A DNA stretch of 64,000 nt from Rattus norvegicus (GCF_036323735.1 NC_086034.1:10841001-10905000); one strand, 5' to 3'. Counted from the stretch's first letter, positions 50,922 to 63,230 are shown. Numbers and translations: made by a program. Notes: a model not told the origin generated them from the letters alone.

Positions 50922-52482
50922 AAGGCAAATTACTTGTGATCATTCTGAAGTGCCAAAGGAGCCCCTGTTCCTGGGCTTTTCTGAGGGCAGGAAGAACCGT
51001 CAGAGAAGAAGCTCCTGGCTGCTGAGGAGACGGAAGAAGTGGAGGAGCCCCGAATGCTGCTTGCTGCTGTACACACAGCGTTCCCTCGTGTCCTTTTCTT
51101 ACGAGTCCCTCATCCTCCTTCAGTGTCCTTGGGTAGATTCAGAATGTGTCTGAGTCTAGAGCCCATGTTGGGTGGGCCCATCTGTTCCCTGAGCTGTAGG
51201 GCAACCTGCCCTAGACACGGTCCTAGACAATCAGGCTCAAGATGGTAAGGTCACTGTGTGTCACAGTGTGTAGCATGCAAGTGTCCCCAGGGCCTCAGAA
51301 AAGATGCCCATATTGAGGTCACAATCTCTGAGGCTTTGATACCAATGTGTTTGAACAGCATATTGTTGGTCTTTTTTTTTTAACTCTTTTTCTACTCAAA
51401 AGAATCAACTAGTAGGAGACTGTAGAAAAGGAGGGCAGACCCCATCGAGTAAGAGGTACGACCTGGTTGGGACATCTTTGGTGAGAGGCTAAGGGATGGA
51501 GGGATGTGAATCCAGGTAAAGACTGTTTGCTTGGATTAGGATTCACAGCTCTGAGTGAGAGAAAAGAAGGGTTACAGACACAGAGAATAGGAGTATCATG
51601 GTCACAGGTAAAAGTTTCTATACAGAAGAGTTGGTGGAAGGGCAGAGGTGTCTCCAGATGACTGGCAGACTGGGGATAAACAAGAGGGACCACATAGAGA
51701 AGAAGCTTGACATTTTGGAGAAGCATAGCTGTATAATGTTTAAAACAAAGTACTCCTCTGCCCTAATGAAGCTATCTGGAGTCCTTAAAGCCTTTAGCTC
51801 TTTATGATATCAGCTAACCAGGACCAGATCTTGGCACAAGTCCCTTCTTCAGACTTTACTGCCTTTTCTCCACCAGGAGATTAAATGAACCAGCCCACAG
51901 CAGGGATCCTTCAAACTGGGGGCATCTGACAACCTTTGAGATGGTGAATTTGCTGGGAAGTCCTGTTTCATAAAACAAGGCTAACCTAGGGACCTTACCT
52001 CTCTATATTGCCTTTTGTGGGGTAAGTAAACTGTAGAACTGGGAATGATCCATCAAGAGGAACCCGAGCTGTGCCATTAAAAGTCCCTTCCTCCCCTGTT
52101 GAGGACCGAAGTGTCTCTAATCCCCTACATTGCTGGGATGTAGAACATGAACCCCATCCAGCTTCAAGGGTATGAGGCTCGATCGCCATCACAAATTGAG
52201 GTGTTGAGATCTTGGAGAAATATAAAGTCCTATCAATTGCTGATTCTATCTGGACTCATGTAGAGTTAAGTTGAAAGATATATACCCATGAGGGTGATAA
52301 CTGGCCCAAGGTGAATTTACTTCCCCAAATCCATAATGATGTTAGTGAGGAGGAAGGAATGACTAAATTACACAGTCAGCTAAAAGCACCAGATGAAAAA
52401 AGTGTTTCTTGTTATGCTGTGTTTGCCATGATGCTAGTATTACTGGACTGGTCTGTTCCCATTTCTCCAGTCAGTGTATAGA

Positions 52483-52540
52483 GCTTGGAGGCAGGTATAC
52501 ATGGCAAAGCCGCTTGGAGGCAGGCATACATGGCAAAGCC
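52483..52540. repeat. 29-base tandem duplication
   Basis: Two adjacent copies of a 29-base unit starting gcttggaggcagg (52483-52511 and 52512-52540) that differ at one position (t versus c). Each is followed directly by the next with no spacer. Confidence 0.95.
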
Positions 52541-52763
52541 ATTACCCTTCTATCACCCTAAGGATGTGTAGGCTTTGCTTTCCTTTCATCAACATGTTGG
52601 GCAATTTGAACTGGAGGATTAATTTTTCATACATATAATATCCATTTTAAAATTCAAACTCTGGTCTCACTGCCTTATCTTGCACCTGTCTGTATCCCAA
52701 AGATGACCTGGTTTCTTTGGTATACCGTGGGTATGGATGTCTTTGGTTAGGAGAAAGAGACAT

Positions 52764-52766
<3 letters not shown>

Positions 52767-52812
<46 letters not shown>

Positions 52813-52835
52813 TGTATGTGTGTGTGTGTGTGTGT
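52767..52835. repeat. (TG)n microsatellite with two A interruptions
   Basis: 69 bases of TG with tgtatg breaks at 52806 and 52816. If the long 3' UTR is used, the RNA would carry a (UG)n run, a known TDP-43 and CELF-type target. Confidence 0.95.
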
Positions 52836-53177
52836 AATGAGAGGTAGAGAGAAAGAAAGAAGAAAGAGAGAATCTTTAGGAAAAATATGTTTCTGGACAT
52901 TTGTAACACCTCACAGTGTTTAGTCACCATATTTATGTCTTTTTCCCCCCTACCCTTGATTGAGGGAAATGATTGATATTCCAGCAAGTTCTCTAGGGGG
53001 AGACAACAATAGCCAAATTCTTCCCAACTCAGATATCTGTGTCAGCTCAGAATGTATCTTTTTCATGCTTTGCTCTGTGGATTTATAACTGTTTAGACTC
53101 TTCCATACATTTTAGGTATATTTTGTGCCTTCAGACACTGCAAATAATAATCAGCATTTGGATTAAAGTTGTTTAAT

Positions 53178-53183
53178 AATAAA
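53178..53183 (+). terminator. Grid1: Candidate distal poly(A) signal AATAAA
   Basis: A canonical hexamer 2548 bases after the stop, with attaaa 16 bases upstream (53162-53167) and a T/G-rich stretch downstream (gaggtgtactctgtttctgggtgtgcg, 53219-53245). As a poly(A) context this is better than the proximal site. Confidence 0.5.
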
Positions 53184-53200
53184 ACGTGTCTGCTCCTAAT

Positions 53201-53995
53201 GCTCTTATTCTCTGGGATGAGGTGTACTCTGTTTCTGGGTGTGCGACAGCCAGGTGTTAAATTCTGTGTGTGGCATGCACAGTTGTTCGGGAACTTTTCT
53301 CAGTTATTGATGGGGACAGACAATGCCCTCTTTATCCTGTGTATATCCGGTGTCCACTAATACCAATCAGTAGACAGTAAGAGAACAGACTGGGCAGCAA
53401 TTCCAGCTTTTGGTTAGTGAATCAGATTGAGTTCTTGGAAAGCTCTTGGGGAGAATTGGGCCATAACACACATTGCATTATGGGAGTCATCTCTCAGGCC
53501 ATCTGGCTCCTTTGCTTTTCTCATCTCTGTGTTCCCTCTGGCCTCAGATCACCTTCCCATCTGCATGCCTCCTCTCATGGGATCCTTAGTTTGACTTCTC
53601 AGTGTATGTCCTTTGTAAGGTCTGTGTGTTCCTTTCTCTCAAGGACATGTCCAACACTTAGGTGTCTCCCTGACTTCACTCCTTCCTCACAACTTTCCTG
53701 ATGTTTGCACGTCCTGGCCTTACCTACAATATTTCAGTGTTCCCTTTGATTTCTGGAACTTCATGAAGAAAAGAACATTGGATAAGTCAGGACAATCTGA
53801 GGAGGCTGGTTTTCATAATAAAGATCTCAGTTTCTGGAAACCCAAAGAAGAGTACTGGACCCTTATTCTTCCACCCTTGAAACAGATATAAGCTTTTCCC
53901 ATGTGGGTCATGGTCCTCAGACAGGAGATGTGGGCAGAGGAGAGACCCTCCCACATTATCTACACAGACAAATTGGACCAGTCAGGGCCAGCTAT
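53201..53995. other. 3' flank without a gene
   Basis: No coding signal or named repeat was seen. Confidence 0.55.
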
Positions 53996-54007
53996 AAGAA
54001 TACTCTA

Positions 54008-54109
54008 GGGGCTGGAGATTTAGCTCAGTGGTAGAGCGCTTACCTAGGAAGCGCAAGGCCCTGGGTTCGGTCCCCAGCTCCGAAAAAAAAGAACCAAAAA
54101 AAAAAAAAA
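54008..54109 (+). mobile_element. ID SINE (rat), young and apparently intact
   Basis: 'ggggctggagatttagctca' starts the element. The A box (tagctcagtgg, 54021-54031) and B box (ggttcggtccc, 54064-54074) of the RNA polymerase III promoter are intact, and an A-rich tail follows with one gaacc break. A perfect 12-base duplication (aagaatactcta) flanks it at 53996-54007 and 54110-54121. It resembles a tRNA gene but is a BC1-type retroposon. Confidence 0.97.
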
Positions 54110-54121
54110 AAGAATACTCTA

Positions 54122-55604
54122 AAGTGCTCTGCTTTCTTAAGAGAAAAAAAATAAAGCCCCACTCCTAAATTCTATACCATACAAATCAGGTCAGGTGAAA
54201 ACTAATTCTCTACTTTATCATGTCTTCAGATTCTGGAAAAGGAGAAATGACATAAAAAAAGGATGTCACACAGCCTTGACATAGTCCATATTTATTTTCT
54301 GTGGCTTCTGCTTCTTAATCTATTAACCTCTTACTTTAATAATACATAAGATACTGTACTAAATATTTCAGAATTATTAAATATTATAATTACATCTTAA
54401 ATATGATTAAGTCTCCCACATAATAAGAAGTACGAAAAGCATCTAATGGTCAACTTGGCTCTCCTGTGCCTCTACCTTCATAGGTTACTTTTTTAGTACG
54501 TCTACATCTTTCAAATGTGAGTATTCACGAATGAACAGCCATGTCTTAAAGCCTTGTCTGGTACTCTTAGCTTTGGCAAGACAAGATTGGATAAAGGCTA
54601 AAAAAATGTTTAACCCACCTTTCCTGGATATGCATATAATAATCAAGGCAGCATTTCTTAATGCAGAACTTTTTAATTCTTAAAACCTTCTCTTATTTCA
54701 TGCCATTATTGAATTTTAACAAATGAATTTATACTTGGTTCTTCTTCCCAGACAAAGAGATCCAGATAATAACTCTTTTCCTTGCCAATAATCTTAGTCA
54801 TTGCTTTATTTTTCTCTCTCAGCAGTATTTTAGTCAGGAGATATCAGTTATGAAAAGACTGCATATAGCCCCCACTATAGTAGGCGAGCTTCTAAGCACT
54901 GCCTATGAAAGGAAAAGATAATCGTCATTGTTGACTGATAGCATCCAAGCCCCTCATTCTGAACCAGATACTGAGCTCCAGTGACAGCAGGAATCTTCTT
55001 TGCAGCAATAACAGTTCAAGCCTTGGAAAAATGAAATGGCAATGACCAGAATTAGAAAGGAAGATGATCAGACAGCTCTCCCTGGATACTTGGAGTAAGC
55101 AGTCCAGAGGTATTCAAAGAGCACTCAATGATGACAGGTTCTAGCATGGAGTTTCCAGGATAAGAAAATGTCAAGGCCCAAGGAAAAACCAAGTATTCAC
55201 CAATATATTGAAATGTATTTACACTCAAAAATACACCCAGACATATTAACATATGTGCATACTCAGGTATGAAGACATATACCTATGCAGACACACTCAC
55301 CCTATCTAGTATATATGTTGCATTTCAAAAGCAGAGTCATGGGCTTGAGTGCTGCAGGCACAGTTGCTATGCTCACCAGAGCTCGAAAACAGGGCTCATG
55401 GGAAGAAAGATGCTGCTTTAGGGTGTTTCTGCCCAGTGCACAGCTTCAATAAACCAAGTGGTTCCATGCAATCAACTGCTAAGATACAAGGCTTGTCTCT
55501 GGGAAAGTGGCTTCATTCCTGCTAGACATCTTGGTGCACACAGCCAACCCTCTTGTTACTGATTGCTTACTTGTTTTACTCTAAAATCCTGATTTATTTC
55601 TCAG
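54122..55604. other. 3' flank without a gene
   Basis: AT-rich unique sequence. No coding signal or confidently named repeat was seen. Confidence 0.55.
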
Positions 55605-55770
55605 GCCAGTGAGTTAGCTCAGAAAGGGAAAGTATTTGCTGCCAAATCCAACGACCTGATATCATCCCCAGGACAACTTAGTAGAAGGAAAGAACCAGCT
55701 CTCCCAAGCTGTCCTCTGACCTCCATACTTACACCATGGTGTACACACACAGACACACGTAGAGACAAAT

Positions 55771-55805
<35 letters not shown>

Positions 55806-55815
55806 GTAATTTAAA
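55605..55815 (+). mobile_element. B3-type SINE with CA tail
   Basis: 'aggccagtgagttagctcag', 'gacctgatatcatccccagg' and 'gctgtcctctgacctccata' give the B3 layout. The tail is CA-rich with a pure (AC)15 at 55773-55802. Confidence 0.85.
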
Positions 55816-56914
55816 AATTCAGTATATAAGAATCTCTGAAATGTGAAAAAAAAAGCCTAACCATTCTTCAGGACACCTCATTTCTATATGAAATCTACGG
55901 TCATATTCATGTCAGTAACCATTTTATTGGTGATGCATCAGTTTCCAGGGAGTCTATTGTAGCTTCTTTTCTGATCAGCTATCCAGGACAGATATTGTTA
56001 AAAGGAGGAAAACTTAAACTGAAAGGGGTGGTACTCAGTTGGTGAGTATACGTACTCTCCTGAAGATGATCCTGTTATCCACTGGCTCTAGGTTGATCTT
56101 CTCTGTCCCAAAGCATAGCATCATGGGCACCAAAGGCATTCTCAGCCTCTACACATACTTACTTGTCTTTGGTGGCTGACAGTATATAGGGGAAGGTGAT
56201 GGCAATGACTAATTTTGAGCATCCACTTGACTATACTGAGCAGCACCTAGATTAATGCAGCAGACTTCCAAGTATGCTCATAAGCTCTTCCCTGAGGACA
56301 TTAACTCAGGAAGAAGATATGCTCAGCATTTCAGTGGTCACTTTGCTAGATTGGGAGTCTATATTCAACATAGAGAGAAAAAGAGAAAAAAAACCCACTC
56401 AGTAGTCAGTCTGTTTCTATGTCCTTGACCACTTTTAAGTGATGCTGGTCCACTTCAGTACACTCTCCCACTATGGTAGATTGAAACTCTGAGCCCAAAG
56501 AAGTATTTCTTCTTTTTAAGTTGTCTTGTCCAGTATTGTGTCACAACAATGAAATATCTAACACGTAAAGTTGTTATCAAAGTAATGGAGTCATCGTTGT
56601 GATGAAACCTGACCATGTGATTCAGAAGTTTCAGGAACAGCTCTGTTGGGGATGAGGTGTGATAGGGGTAGGTAGTATTGAGAAGCTTCAAGATGAAGGA
56701 TAGAGAGTTTCTAGGGTGTTGGGAGAGGGCTTGGTGATTCTAGCGGTTTGTCGTTGTGAGAAGGCATTGTTAAAGACTAACCTTAAAACTGTAGAGCTAC
56801 ATTATCCAATGGGAGAAACTTCAAGCATCCCAGCATTCTGGCTACCACACAGATCCTGTTGGCTGTTTTTAGCCAAGCCTACAGTGATAGTCGTGAGCAG
56901 GAAGCAGAGGAAAA
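55816..56914. other. 3' flank without a gene
   Basis: Two A-rich points (55850, 56380) and no coding signal. Confidence 0.55.
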
Positions 56915-57105
56915 GTCTGAGGACTGCTAATGTGGTTCAGTGGGTAAAGGTGCTTGCCACCAAGCCTGATAATCTGAGTCTGATTCCAGGACCCACATAG
57001 TGGAAGAGAACTAACTCTCATAAAATGTCCTCTGTCCTCTGCAAGTGTGCTGTGGTAAACGCACACAATACACAATAAAACAAGTAAAATGTAATAAAGA
57101 CATCT
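56915..57105 (+). mobile_element. B3-type SINE
   Basis: 'tgtggttcagtgggtaaagg', 'tgcttgccaccaagcctgat', 'gattccaggacccacatagt' and 'atgtcctctgtcctctgcaa' follow the B3 consensus, ending in an A-rich tail (cacaataaaacaagtaaaatg). Confidence 0.9.
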
Positions 57106-58203
57106 TTTTTAAGGGGTTTGAAAGCACTCATTTTGACTAGGAAAGAAGTGAATGTAAAGTTGGGACCAAGGAAACTGTGTCTGCTGAAGAGATCGAGGCC
57201 TGAGGAAGAATCCAACTGCTTTGCCCTGCAACAGTGTTCCTGCTGCCGAGAGCATCTAGGAAAGAAATTGCCTGGAACCCACTCATCTTAAACTCAATGA
57301 TGTAGAGGCTGTAACTTATTTGCAAGGTGAGTTGGTTTGAAAAGAGAACTCTGCAGACACCTGCATGCCAAGGGCCATCTAGAAAAAAAAAATGTTTCCC
57401 AGTATTCAGCAACCAGCCACTCAGAAATCCCTCCAGCCTGGCCCAGGAGGGCTCTAATTACTGCTCAGCCTAGTTGGTGGCAGATCTTAAAGTCATCCAT
57501 TTGGTGTTAACTTTCTTTGCATATGCAGAATTCAAGAGTTTTGAGGTCATGTAGGCTATCCCCAAATTTCCCAAGAAAGCCCAGCAAGCAAGGACTGCTG
57601 CAGGCAGTCACTGATGGGGCAGTGTGAAAAGTAAAGGTGGATGTCAAGGTGGTGACACAGGCATTAGGCAGGATCAGGGAACAGCTGCTGAAGATAGTTA
57701 CAGGCTGTGAACATGCCCATCCCCCCATCCCCAGAGAGGGGCCATATAGATTGCAATGCCATAGGGCAAGAGCAGCATTAGAGGCTGTGACTCATACTAA
57801 GTCTCAATGTGCTGCAGACTCCAACCATGGGCTTTAAGAGATAATGTTTTTCCTGCTGGGTTTTTGTATTTCTTTGGTCCCACCTCTACTTTTTTGTTGA
57901 GAGTACCTACACTAATTGCTATTCTCCCTTTTCTTCTTTCATTAAGCACAAGCTTCTAGCATATGGTCTGATGCCACCAATAGTTTTCTAACTAAACAGG
58001 TGCCTATGAATGACTTTGATCTCAGAGAAGACTGAAATTGGGATTTTGAACGATGTTGGATCTGTTAAGATGATAGCTAATCTTGAAAATGATTTGCTGA
58101 GTGTTTTACTATGAGATGGACATTAGCATGTTGGGAGCACAAGAGAAAGGAGAAAACCTACAGCCTCTCTGTCTCTCTGCCTTTCTGCCTTTCTGCCTTT
58201 CTG

Positions 58204-58257
<54 letters not shown>

Positions 58258-59319
58258 AGGATGCCATGATAGAATGAAATCTCTGAAGCAAGGGAGAAAA
58301 TTAACCTATTCCCTATTGTGTTTTATTTGCTTAGGTTTTTTTTTTCAGCAATAAAAAGTCTGACCAATATAGCAAGTATCTGCTTGTATCTTATAATGGC
58401 TAGCATATAGTGTATATTAGTATATATAGTATAATGGCTCATTTCTGTCCTCAAAGTCGGATTAGGTATTTTCCCCCTGAGGGATCCTCAGCCAAAAGAG
58501 GCATCAGTGTCTTCCAGGCTTTACTTGGAAAAATAAGTGGTTCCTCCAAATGTCTCTTATTGTTGTCTCTTTAAGGGCACCTTTCCTTCTCTAGAAGAAA
58601 CTGTTTTCTAGTCCAAAGCAAACCTTAGGGTCCTCTGAAGACATTGAAATTCTCTCTCATAGTAGGAATTCCCTCTGAAGCCCCCACACAGAACTTAGAG
58701 GTGACAAATATCTTTAAGGAGGTTCTCTGCGAACATGCCGAGCATGTTTTCCTAGAATGGGGTTCCAAATCTCTTAAACTCCTTCTATCAAAGCTCTAAG
58801 TTAATGTCCTTAAGTGTTGGATACCAGGCAAACCCCTGCATCTCACAGCCCCTCCCCACATTGGTGTCTGGGTATAATTCCATTTTAGTGGTCATCAGAA
58901 GAGAAGAACAGAACAGTTTCCACAAGTGTGAGAGAGGTGTGGGAAATGCAGTGACCCTTAGCACCCTCATGCCACTGTCAGGATGCATAGGAACTGAGCA
59001 GCAGAGGGTCTGTGGCCCAATCCAGCAACAAAAACAGATGGTCGAGATGAGACACGGAGATACATGAATAAGAACAAATTCCAATGACCCGCATGTATTT
59101 AAATGTCCCAATGAAACCCATATTTTGGGATCCCAAGTTTAAAACAGTGATAAAGTATAAGGTAGTGAAGTCCGGAGCCTCTTTCTGTAACTTATAGCTA
59201 TTGGCAACCTGAACATATCCTAGCCTACCTTGAATCTCATGGCTTCACTCAGATAATGATAATAATCTCATTGTTTTTATTCTATGGTTATGAACCACAA
59301 ATATAAGTAGACCTGTGAA
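57106..59319. other. 3' flank without a gene
   Basis: 57500-58380 carries phrases seen in rodent dispersed repeats (for example 'ttgaacgatgttggatctgt' and 'gcaataaaaagtctgaccaa') and may be a decayed element of LTR type. I cannot name it. It contains the CT microsatellite. 58380-59320 shows nothing recognisable. Confidence 0.45.
58206..58254. repeat. (CT)n microsatellite preceded by an 8-base repeat
   Basis: A CT run of 49 bases, preceded at about 58177-58203 by three copies of a tgcctttc unit. Confidence 0.95.
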
Positions 59320-59440
59320 TGCTTACTCTGTGCTGGGACTTTCTGTTTCATCTTGCTGGATCTTAACTACTGTCATATATGGTTACAACTGAGAAAAAAT
59401 GAGGTTCAGAAAAGCTTTCTGATTTCTTTACATAGTATGA
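59320..59440 (-). mobile_element. MIR-like fragment
   Basis: 'tgcttactctgtgctgggac', 'gatcttaactactgtcatat' and 'aatgaggttcagaaaagctt' follow a reversed MIR in outline. Confidence 0.5.
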
Positions 59441-59449
59441 GTGAGGTTG

Positions 59450-59720
59450 GCGACTATAACGAAATGCCAGAGACTAGGTGGCTTTAGACAGCGGAAATGT
59501 ATTTCACACAGTTCTAGCGTTTCTGGTGAGTAGCTATTTCCCAGCTCACAGTTGCTCCCTACTTAGAGCACGGCAACCCTCTGGAGATCTATTTTGTGAG
59601 AGTTAGTGGCTTCATCACCTCTGAGGGCCTGCCTCCTAATAGAATCAGTTTGGAGACTTAAGATTTTAATGCACAAATTATGAGAGGAGCTGAGGGACAA
59701 AGACACAAGGCGCCTTTATA
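59450..59720. repeat. Old dispersed repeat
   Basis: 'gactataacgaaatgccagagactaggtggctttagacagcggaaatgtatttcacacagttct' resembles a mammal-wide repeat whose consensus reads 'ctataacaaaatgcca...actgggtggctt...cagaaatttatttctcacagttct'. I do not recall its family name with certainty. Confidence 0.55.
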
Positions 59721-59740
59721 TATGCAAGTGTCAGCACCAA

Positions 59741-61514
59741 GCCTGGAGCACAGGGACACTTGCTATTTTCCTTGGCTGAGCTCCAAAGCAAGAGGAACAG
59801 GAAAATATATCCACACCCCTTGGACGAAGGAAGGCACATTGCATATCAATGTGTGACCTGGTTTTACATTTCTCTCTGGACATTACAGCTGTAGGATTTT
59901 TCAATTGAAATGATCCACAACTACTAAAATACGGCTTCCCCAGTTCACAAGCTTCTGTCCTCTGACAGCCTTTGTGGAAACTTGGCAATCCCAAATGGCA
60001 GAGCAGACTTGGACAAGAGAAGCCACACTTCCCTTAGTTTCCTGGAAGTGAAGTGAATTTTCTTCTCCTACATCAGGGTAGAGCCTAGTGAACCCCCATG
60101 AGAGATAGTATAGCTTTCTCCCATATAGTAGATCAGACTAGGACCAGAAAGACTTTGCTTAGAATCTTTGTCACTAAGCACCTAAGTATCCATTGTGCTG
60201 ATTCTGCACCCTCTCTGCTGTCTTCTCAACTCTAGCATGTTTCTGGAGCCGTAAGTTGGTTTGAGGTTCTTGTAAAGTACCTTTATAAGTAGACCCTCAT
60301 AGATGAGTGTTACCATGGTGATTTGCCCACCCAGAGCACTTGTCATAAGGTGTCAATCTTGGAGCTTAGCCAACTACTTCATCTCTGCATTCTCATACAG
60401 AGTACTCGGGCAGAAGTGTTTTTATTCACATCTCAGAACTGGTGTGCTACCCTTGGCCCTGGTGGGTTTGTTTTGGTGGGATTTCACTGTATCAGCCATT
60501 ACCTTCTTCCTGGGTCCCAAGACCTGCTTCCTTGATTGACTGTTCACAGATAGCAAATGAGTAATAGCCTGTCTTTGCTGGAGGAAGATGGCTTGACTGG
60601 GAGCAGATCAATCAGTGCCCTCTCAACTTCCCAGCATGCTTATGGTGGGATGCAGAGAAGAAGCCAGTTTGGATTTTGTCAGGGGTTGAGAGGCGGCATC
60701 TTGAACATGGACAGTGGCCTTGATGGAGGCCCCTGGGGTGTGGTCTGAGGGGTAAGAGTCCCCTGAGGGGCAAGGGTCATAGTCCTATACTCTGTATTAC
60801 AGTCAACCTTAAGGAGCTTCCTTAGGTGACAACCCTTTACAGGTGCAGTGGGAGACATTCTTTCTGTTCTTTGGGGGAAAATAAAGGCCCACATTGGGAG
60901 CTACAGAGAATATGTATCCTGGGGTCGTTTTATGTCTTTTCTTCCTGAACTTGAGGCATGGAACCCTGACCGGATTCAGTTGTTCACTCAGAAACTTATC
61001 ATCAGACGCAACTAACTCACCCAGCATAGACAGTGCTGGTGGCATGTAGGAGAAAACTGTATTTTGGTTGTGCTTTCAGTAGTGATTCTGGATGTAGAAC
61101 AAAGAGATGACACCGCGACACTGAGGGATTTTAAGAGGGATTCACAAAGGTGAACACCAATAAAATCCCAAGGCGGGTAGCGAAGTAACCCTAAGGAAGT
61201 CCTGTGCTTTCTTTCCCACTTAAAGGCTGGGAGTTCTTGCCACTATGAGAAGACTACTGGCCAGAGCTTAGTCCTACTCTAAGAATAAGACTCCAAGGGT
61301 AACTATTACACAGGGCCAAACTAGGGGGAAAATACTCTGTCTACGTCGGTTCCATGTGTTTGTCCTCTAATCTCTTGTAAGACCCAAGTACAGTCTAAGG
61401 AGCCCCCAGGCCAAGGAGCCCAGAGAGCCAATTCATGATGACCAACTTCCTAAGAGCAAATGGATAGAGATGAGCAAAGAGGGGGAAGAAATTAAAAGAT
61501 TAAAATCAGTTTCA
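59741..61514. other. 3' flank without a gene
   Basis: No coding signal was seen. The open frames at 60303-60539 have no recognisable protein features. Confidence 0.55.
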
Positions 61515-61635
61515 CTACACAGCCAGACTGATCTTGGGCTCACTGTGTGACTCCAAGTGGTCGCACACCCATGAGCCTCCTGCCTTATAAGGTTCCCAGA
61601 GCTAAAGTTACTGGCTTCCATCACTGTAGCTGATC
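61515..61635 (-). mobile_element. Degenerate B1-like SINE
   Basis: 'cagccagactgatcttgggc', 'tcactgtgtgactccaagtg' and 'atgagcctcctgccttataa' resemble the reversed B1 (ccaggctggtcttgaactca...cctcctgcctcagc), heavily diverged. Confidence 0.45.
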
Positions 61636-61669
61636 AAAACAGTTTAACATGGCAGGGTGGAAAGAAAGA

Positions 61670-61672
<3 letters not shown>

Positions 61673-61725
<53 letters not shown>
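61673..61725. repeat. (GA)n microsatellite
   Basis: An uninterrupted GA run of 53 bases. The Arg-Glu repeat in the open frame across it is an artefact. Confidence 0.97.
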
Positions 61726-61727
<2 letters not shown>

Positions 61728-62639
61728 TGAGGGGAGGGGGAAGGAAGGATTCGGATTTACGAGGATTATATGCTGAACATCTGGAACTAATTCAATCTCT
61801 TCCTGGTGAACCTGAGGTTGAGAGGAGGCAAGAGTGGCATGCACTGTTTTCATGGAGAAAGCACACATCTGCCCTTTCATATCGGGGTGGTGACTGTAAT
61901 GTCACCTGCATGCGGGTCTCAGGACCAGGGAGGAGGGTACTGGCTGATAAGGTGAGACCCTACCATCTGGGTAGAAAGCTACCACACCAATCCTGGGGTG
62001 TAAACAAGCACACTGCTTCCCTCTGTCCCAGAAGGAAACTCTCGCTTCTGTCCGAGCTGGAAGCAGGCCTTCTGCATGGGGCTGTGTGGATGAGAGAGTT
62101 GGCTGAGCTTCTGTGGCACAGCAATCCGTAAGACTGTTCCTAAGTGTGTCACTGAGAAGGATGAGGAGGCATAGAGATCTATACCAACCACACCGTGGCT
62201 TGAAATCAGTCAGGTGTGCCTTTGAAAGCAGGCTCTGCTATTTTCTAGCCACGTAGCCATCTTAGCCTCTCTGAGCATCAGCTTGATATCTATAGAAATT
62301 CTGTTTTAAAGGATGAATGAAGAAAGCTTAAAAAAAAAAAACAAACAAAACCACTTCCAGCTGCCATTAGAACCTGGTATATTATAGGAAATATGGTCAC
62401 AAAGTGCCCAGTCACAATGCCGTGGTTTTAATATATGACTAAAAGAAGTTCTAAAATCTATGCAGAAAGGCACACAAATCAAAACCACACAGCACAAGTT
62501 ATTTTACAGTGTGAGTTCTCTTGTGTAGCCCTCAATCAAAATAAGAATAAAATACATGCAGACCTCCCAAAGCCTTCCTGTGTCCCTCTCTAGGTAACAC
62601 CTGCAGGACCCTAAAGTGGTGCCACTTTAAGACCACTGT
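61726..62639. other. 3' flank without a gene; MIR fragment
   Basis: At about 62215-62315, 'ctctgctattttctagccacgtagccatcttagcctctctgagcatcag' follows a plus-strand MIR core. A short A run lies at 62330-62341. Nothing else was recognised. Confidence 0.55.
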
Positions 62640-62825
62640 AAGAATTTTGAGATATATATGGGCAGAATCTGTTACATTTTTTTGCTTTTTTCTTTCAACA
62701 TTGACTTGAGAGATTTGCCAACATTTCTTCATGAAATTCGTTTTCATCTCTGTGGAGGATTTCATTGTATGAATGTGCCATAATTCATCAATTCTTTAAT
62801 TAGCAGGCTTTCCATCTGCTTTTGC
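62640..62825 (-). mobile_element. Ancient L1 3'-region fragment
   Basis: 'gaggatttcattgtatgaatgtgccataattcatcaattctttaatt' is a decayed antisense of the 3' part of an old L1 second ORF (consensus-like 'gtattccattgtatggatgtaccacaatttgtttatcc'). Confidence 0.6.
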
Positions 62826-63087
62826 ATGGATTCCTGTGAAAGCACGGACTCCTCGCTTGGCTTGGGTAGGTCTGTGCATGCCTTTCTAGCAGACCCCCGA
62901 GTCCCCAGCAGAAGCCACACTGCTGATTTCCAGGCCTTGACTTCCGAGTGTAACAGCTGCTATTGTCTCACAATCTCTTCAGAGTGTTTATTATGTATTT
63001 TATTTTCAAGCCATGCAGGGTGTGCATGGAACCTAAGAGTGGCTTTAATGTGAATTAACTGTGGTTATTCGTTTGTGGTTATTTGTT

Positions 63088-63230
63088 TGTTCGAGACAGG
63101 ATCTCACTGTGTAGCTTTGACTGCCCTGAACTCTCTATGGAGACCAGGCTGCCCTTGAATTCACCGAAATCCACCTGCCTCTGCCTCCTGAGAGCTGGGA
63201 TTAAGGGTGTGAGCTGCTGTCCCCAGCTTA
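63088..63230 (-). mobile_element. B1 SINE
   Basis: 'cgagacaggatctcactgtg', 'accaggctgcccttgaattc', 'tccacctgcctctgcctcct' and 'gagagctgggattaagggtg' are the reversed B1 in order. Confidence 0.9.

Larger units (their letters stand above)
50631..50940 (+). other. Grid1: Grid1 3' UTR, proximal form
   Basis: Begins after TGA with cgcctgccctcctgcccgcc and acccacccacccg, then a CA repeat (50712-50761), a short A run (50857-50868) and the proximal poly(A) signal at 50916-50921. Cleavage would fall at about 50935-50950. Confidence 0.75.
50941..53200 (+). other. Grid1: Possible long-form 3' UTR of Grid1, otherwise intergenic
   Basis: No other gene and no clear SINE or L1 copy lies in these 2.3 kb, unlike the DNA further downstream. 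That fits a retained 3' UTR. It holds a 29-base tandem duplication (52483-52540), a TG repeat (52767-52835) and a second AATAAA at 53178. From memory, human GRID1 mRNA has a 3' UTR of roughly this longer size. Confidence 0.5.

Noticed and set aside
54008..54109. A tRNA-Ala gene
   Set aside because: The A and B boxes are tRNA-like, but the body, A-rich tail and target-site duplication identify an ID retroposon.
61649..62131. 160-codon open frame with an Arg-Glu repeat
   Set aside because: The repeat part is the (GA)n microsatellite and the remainder has no recognisable domain. The frame is open by chance in GC-moderate DNA.
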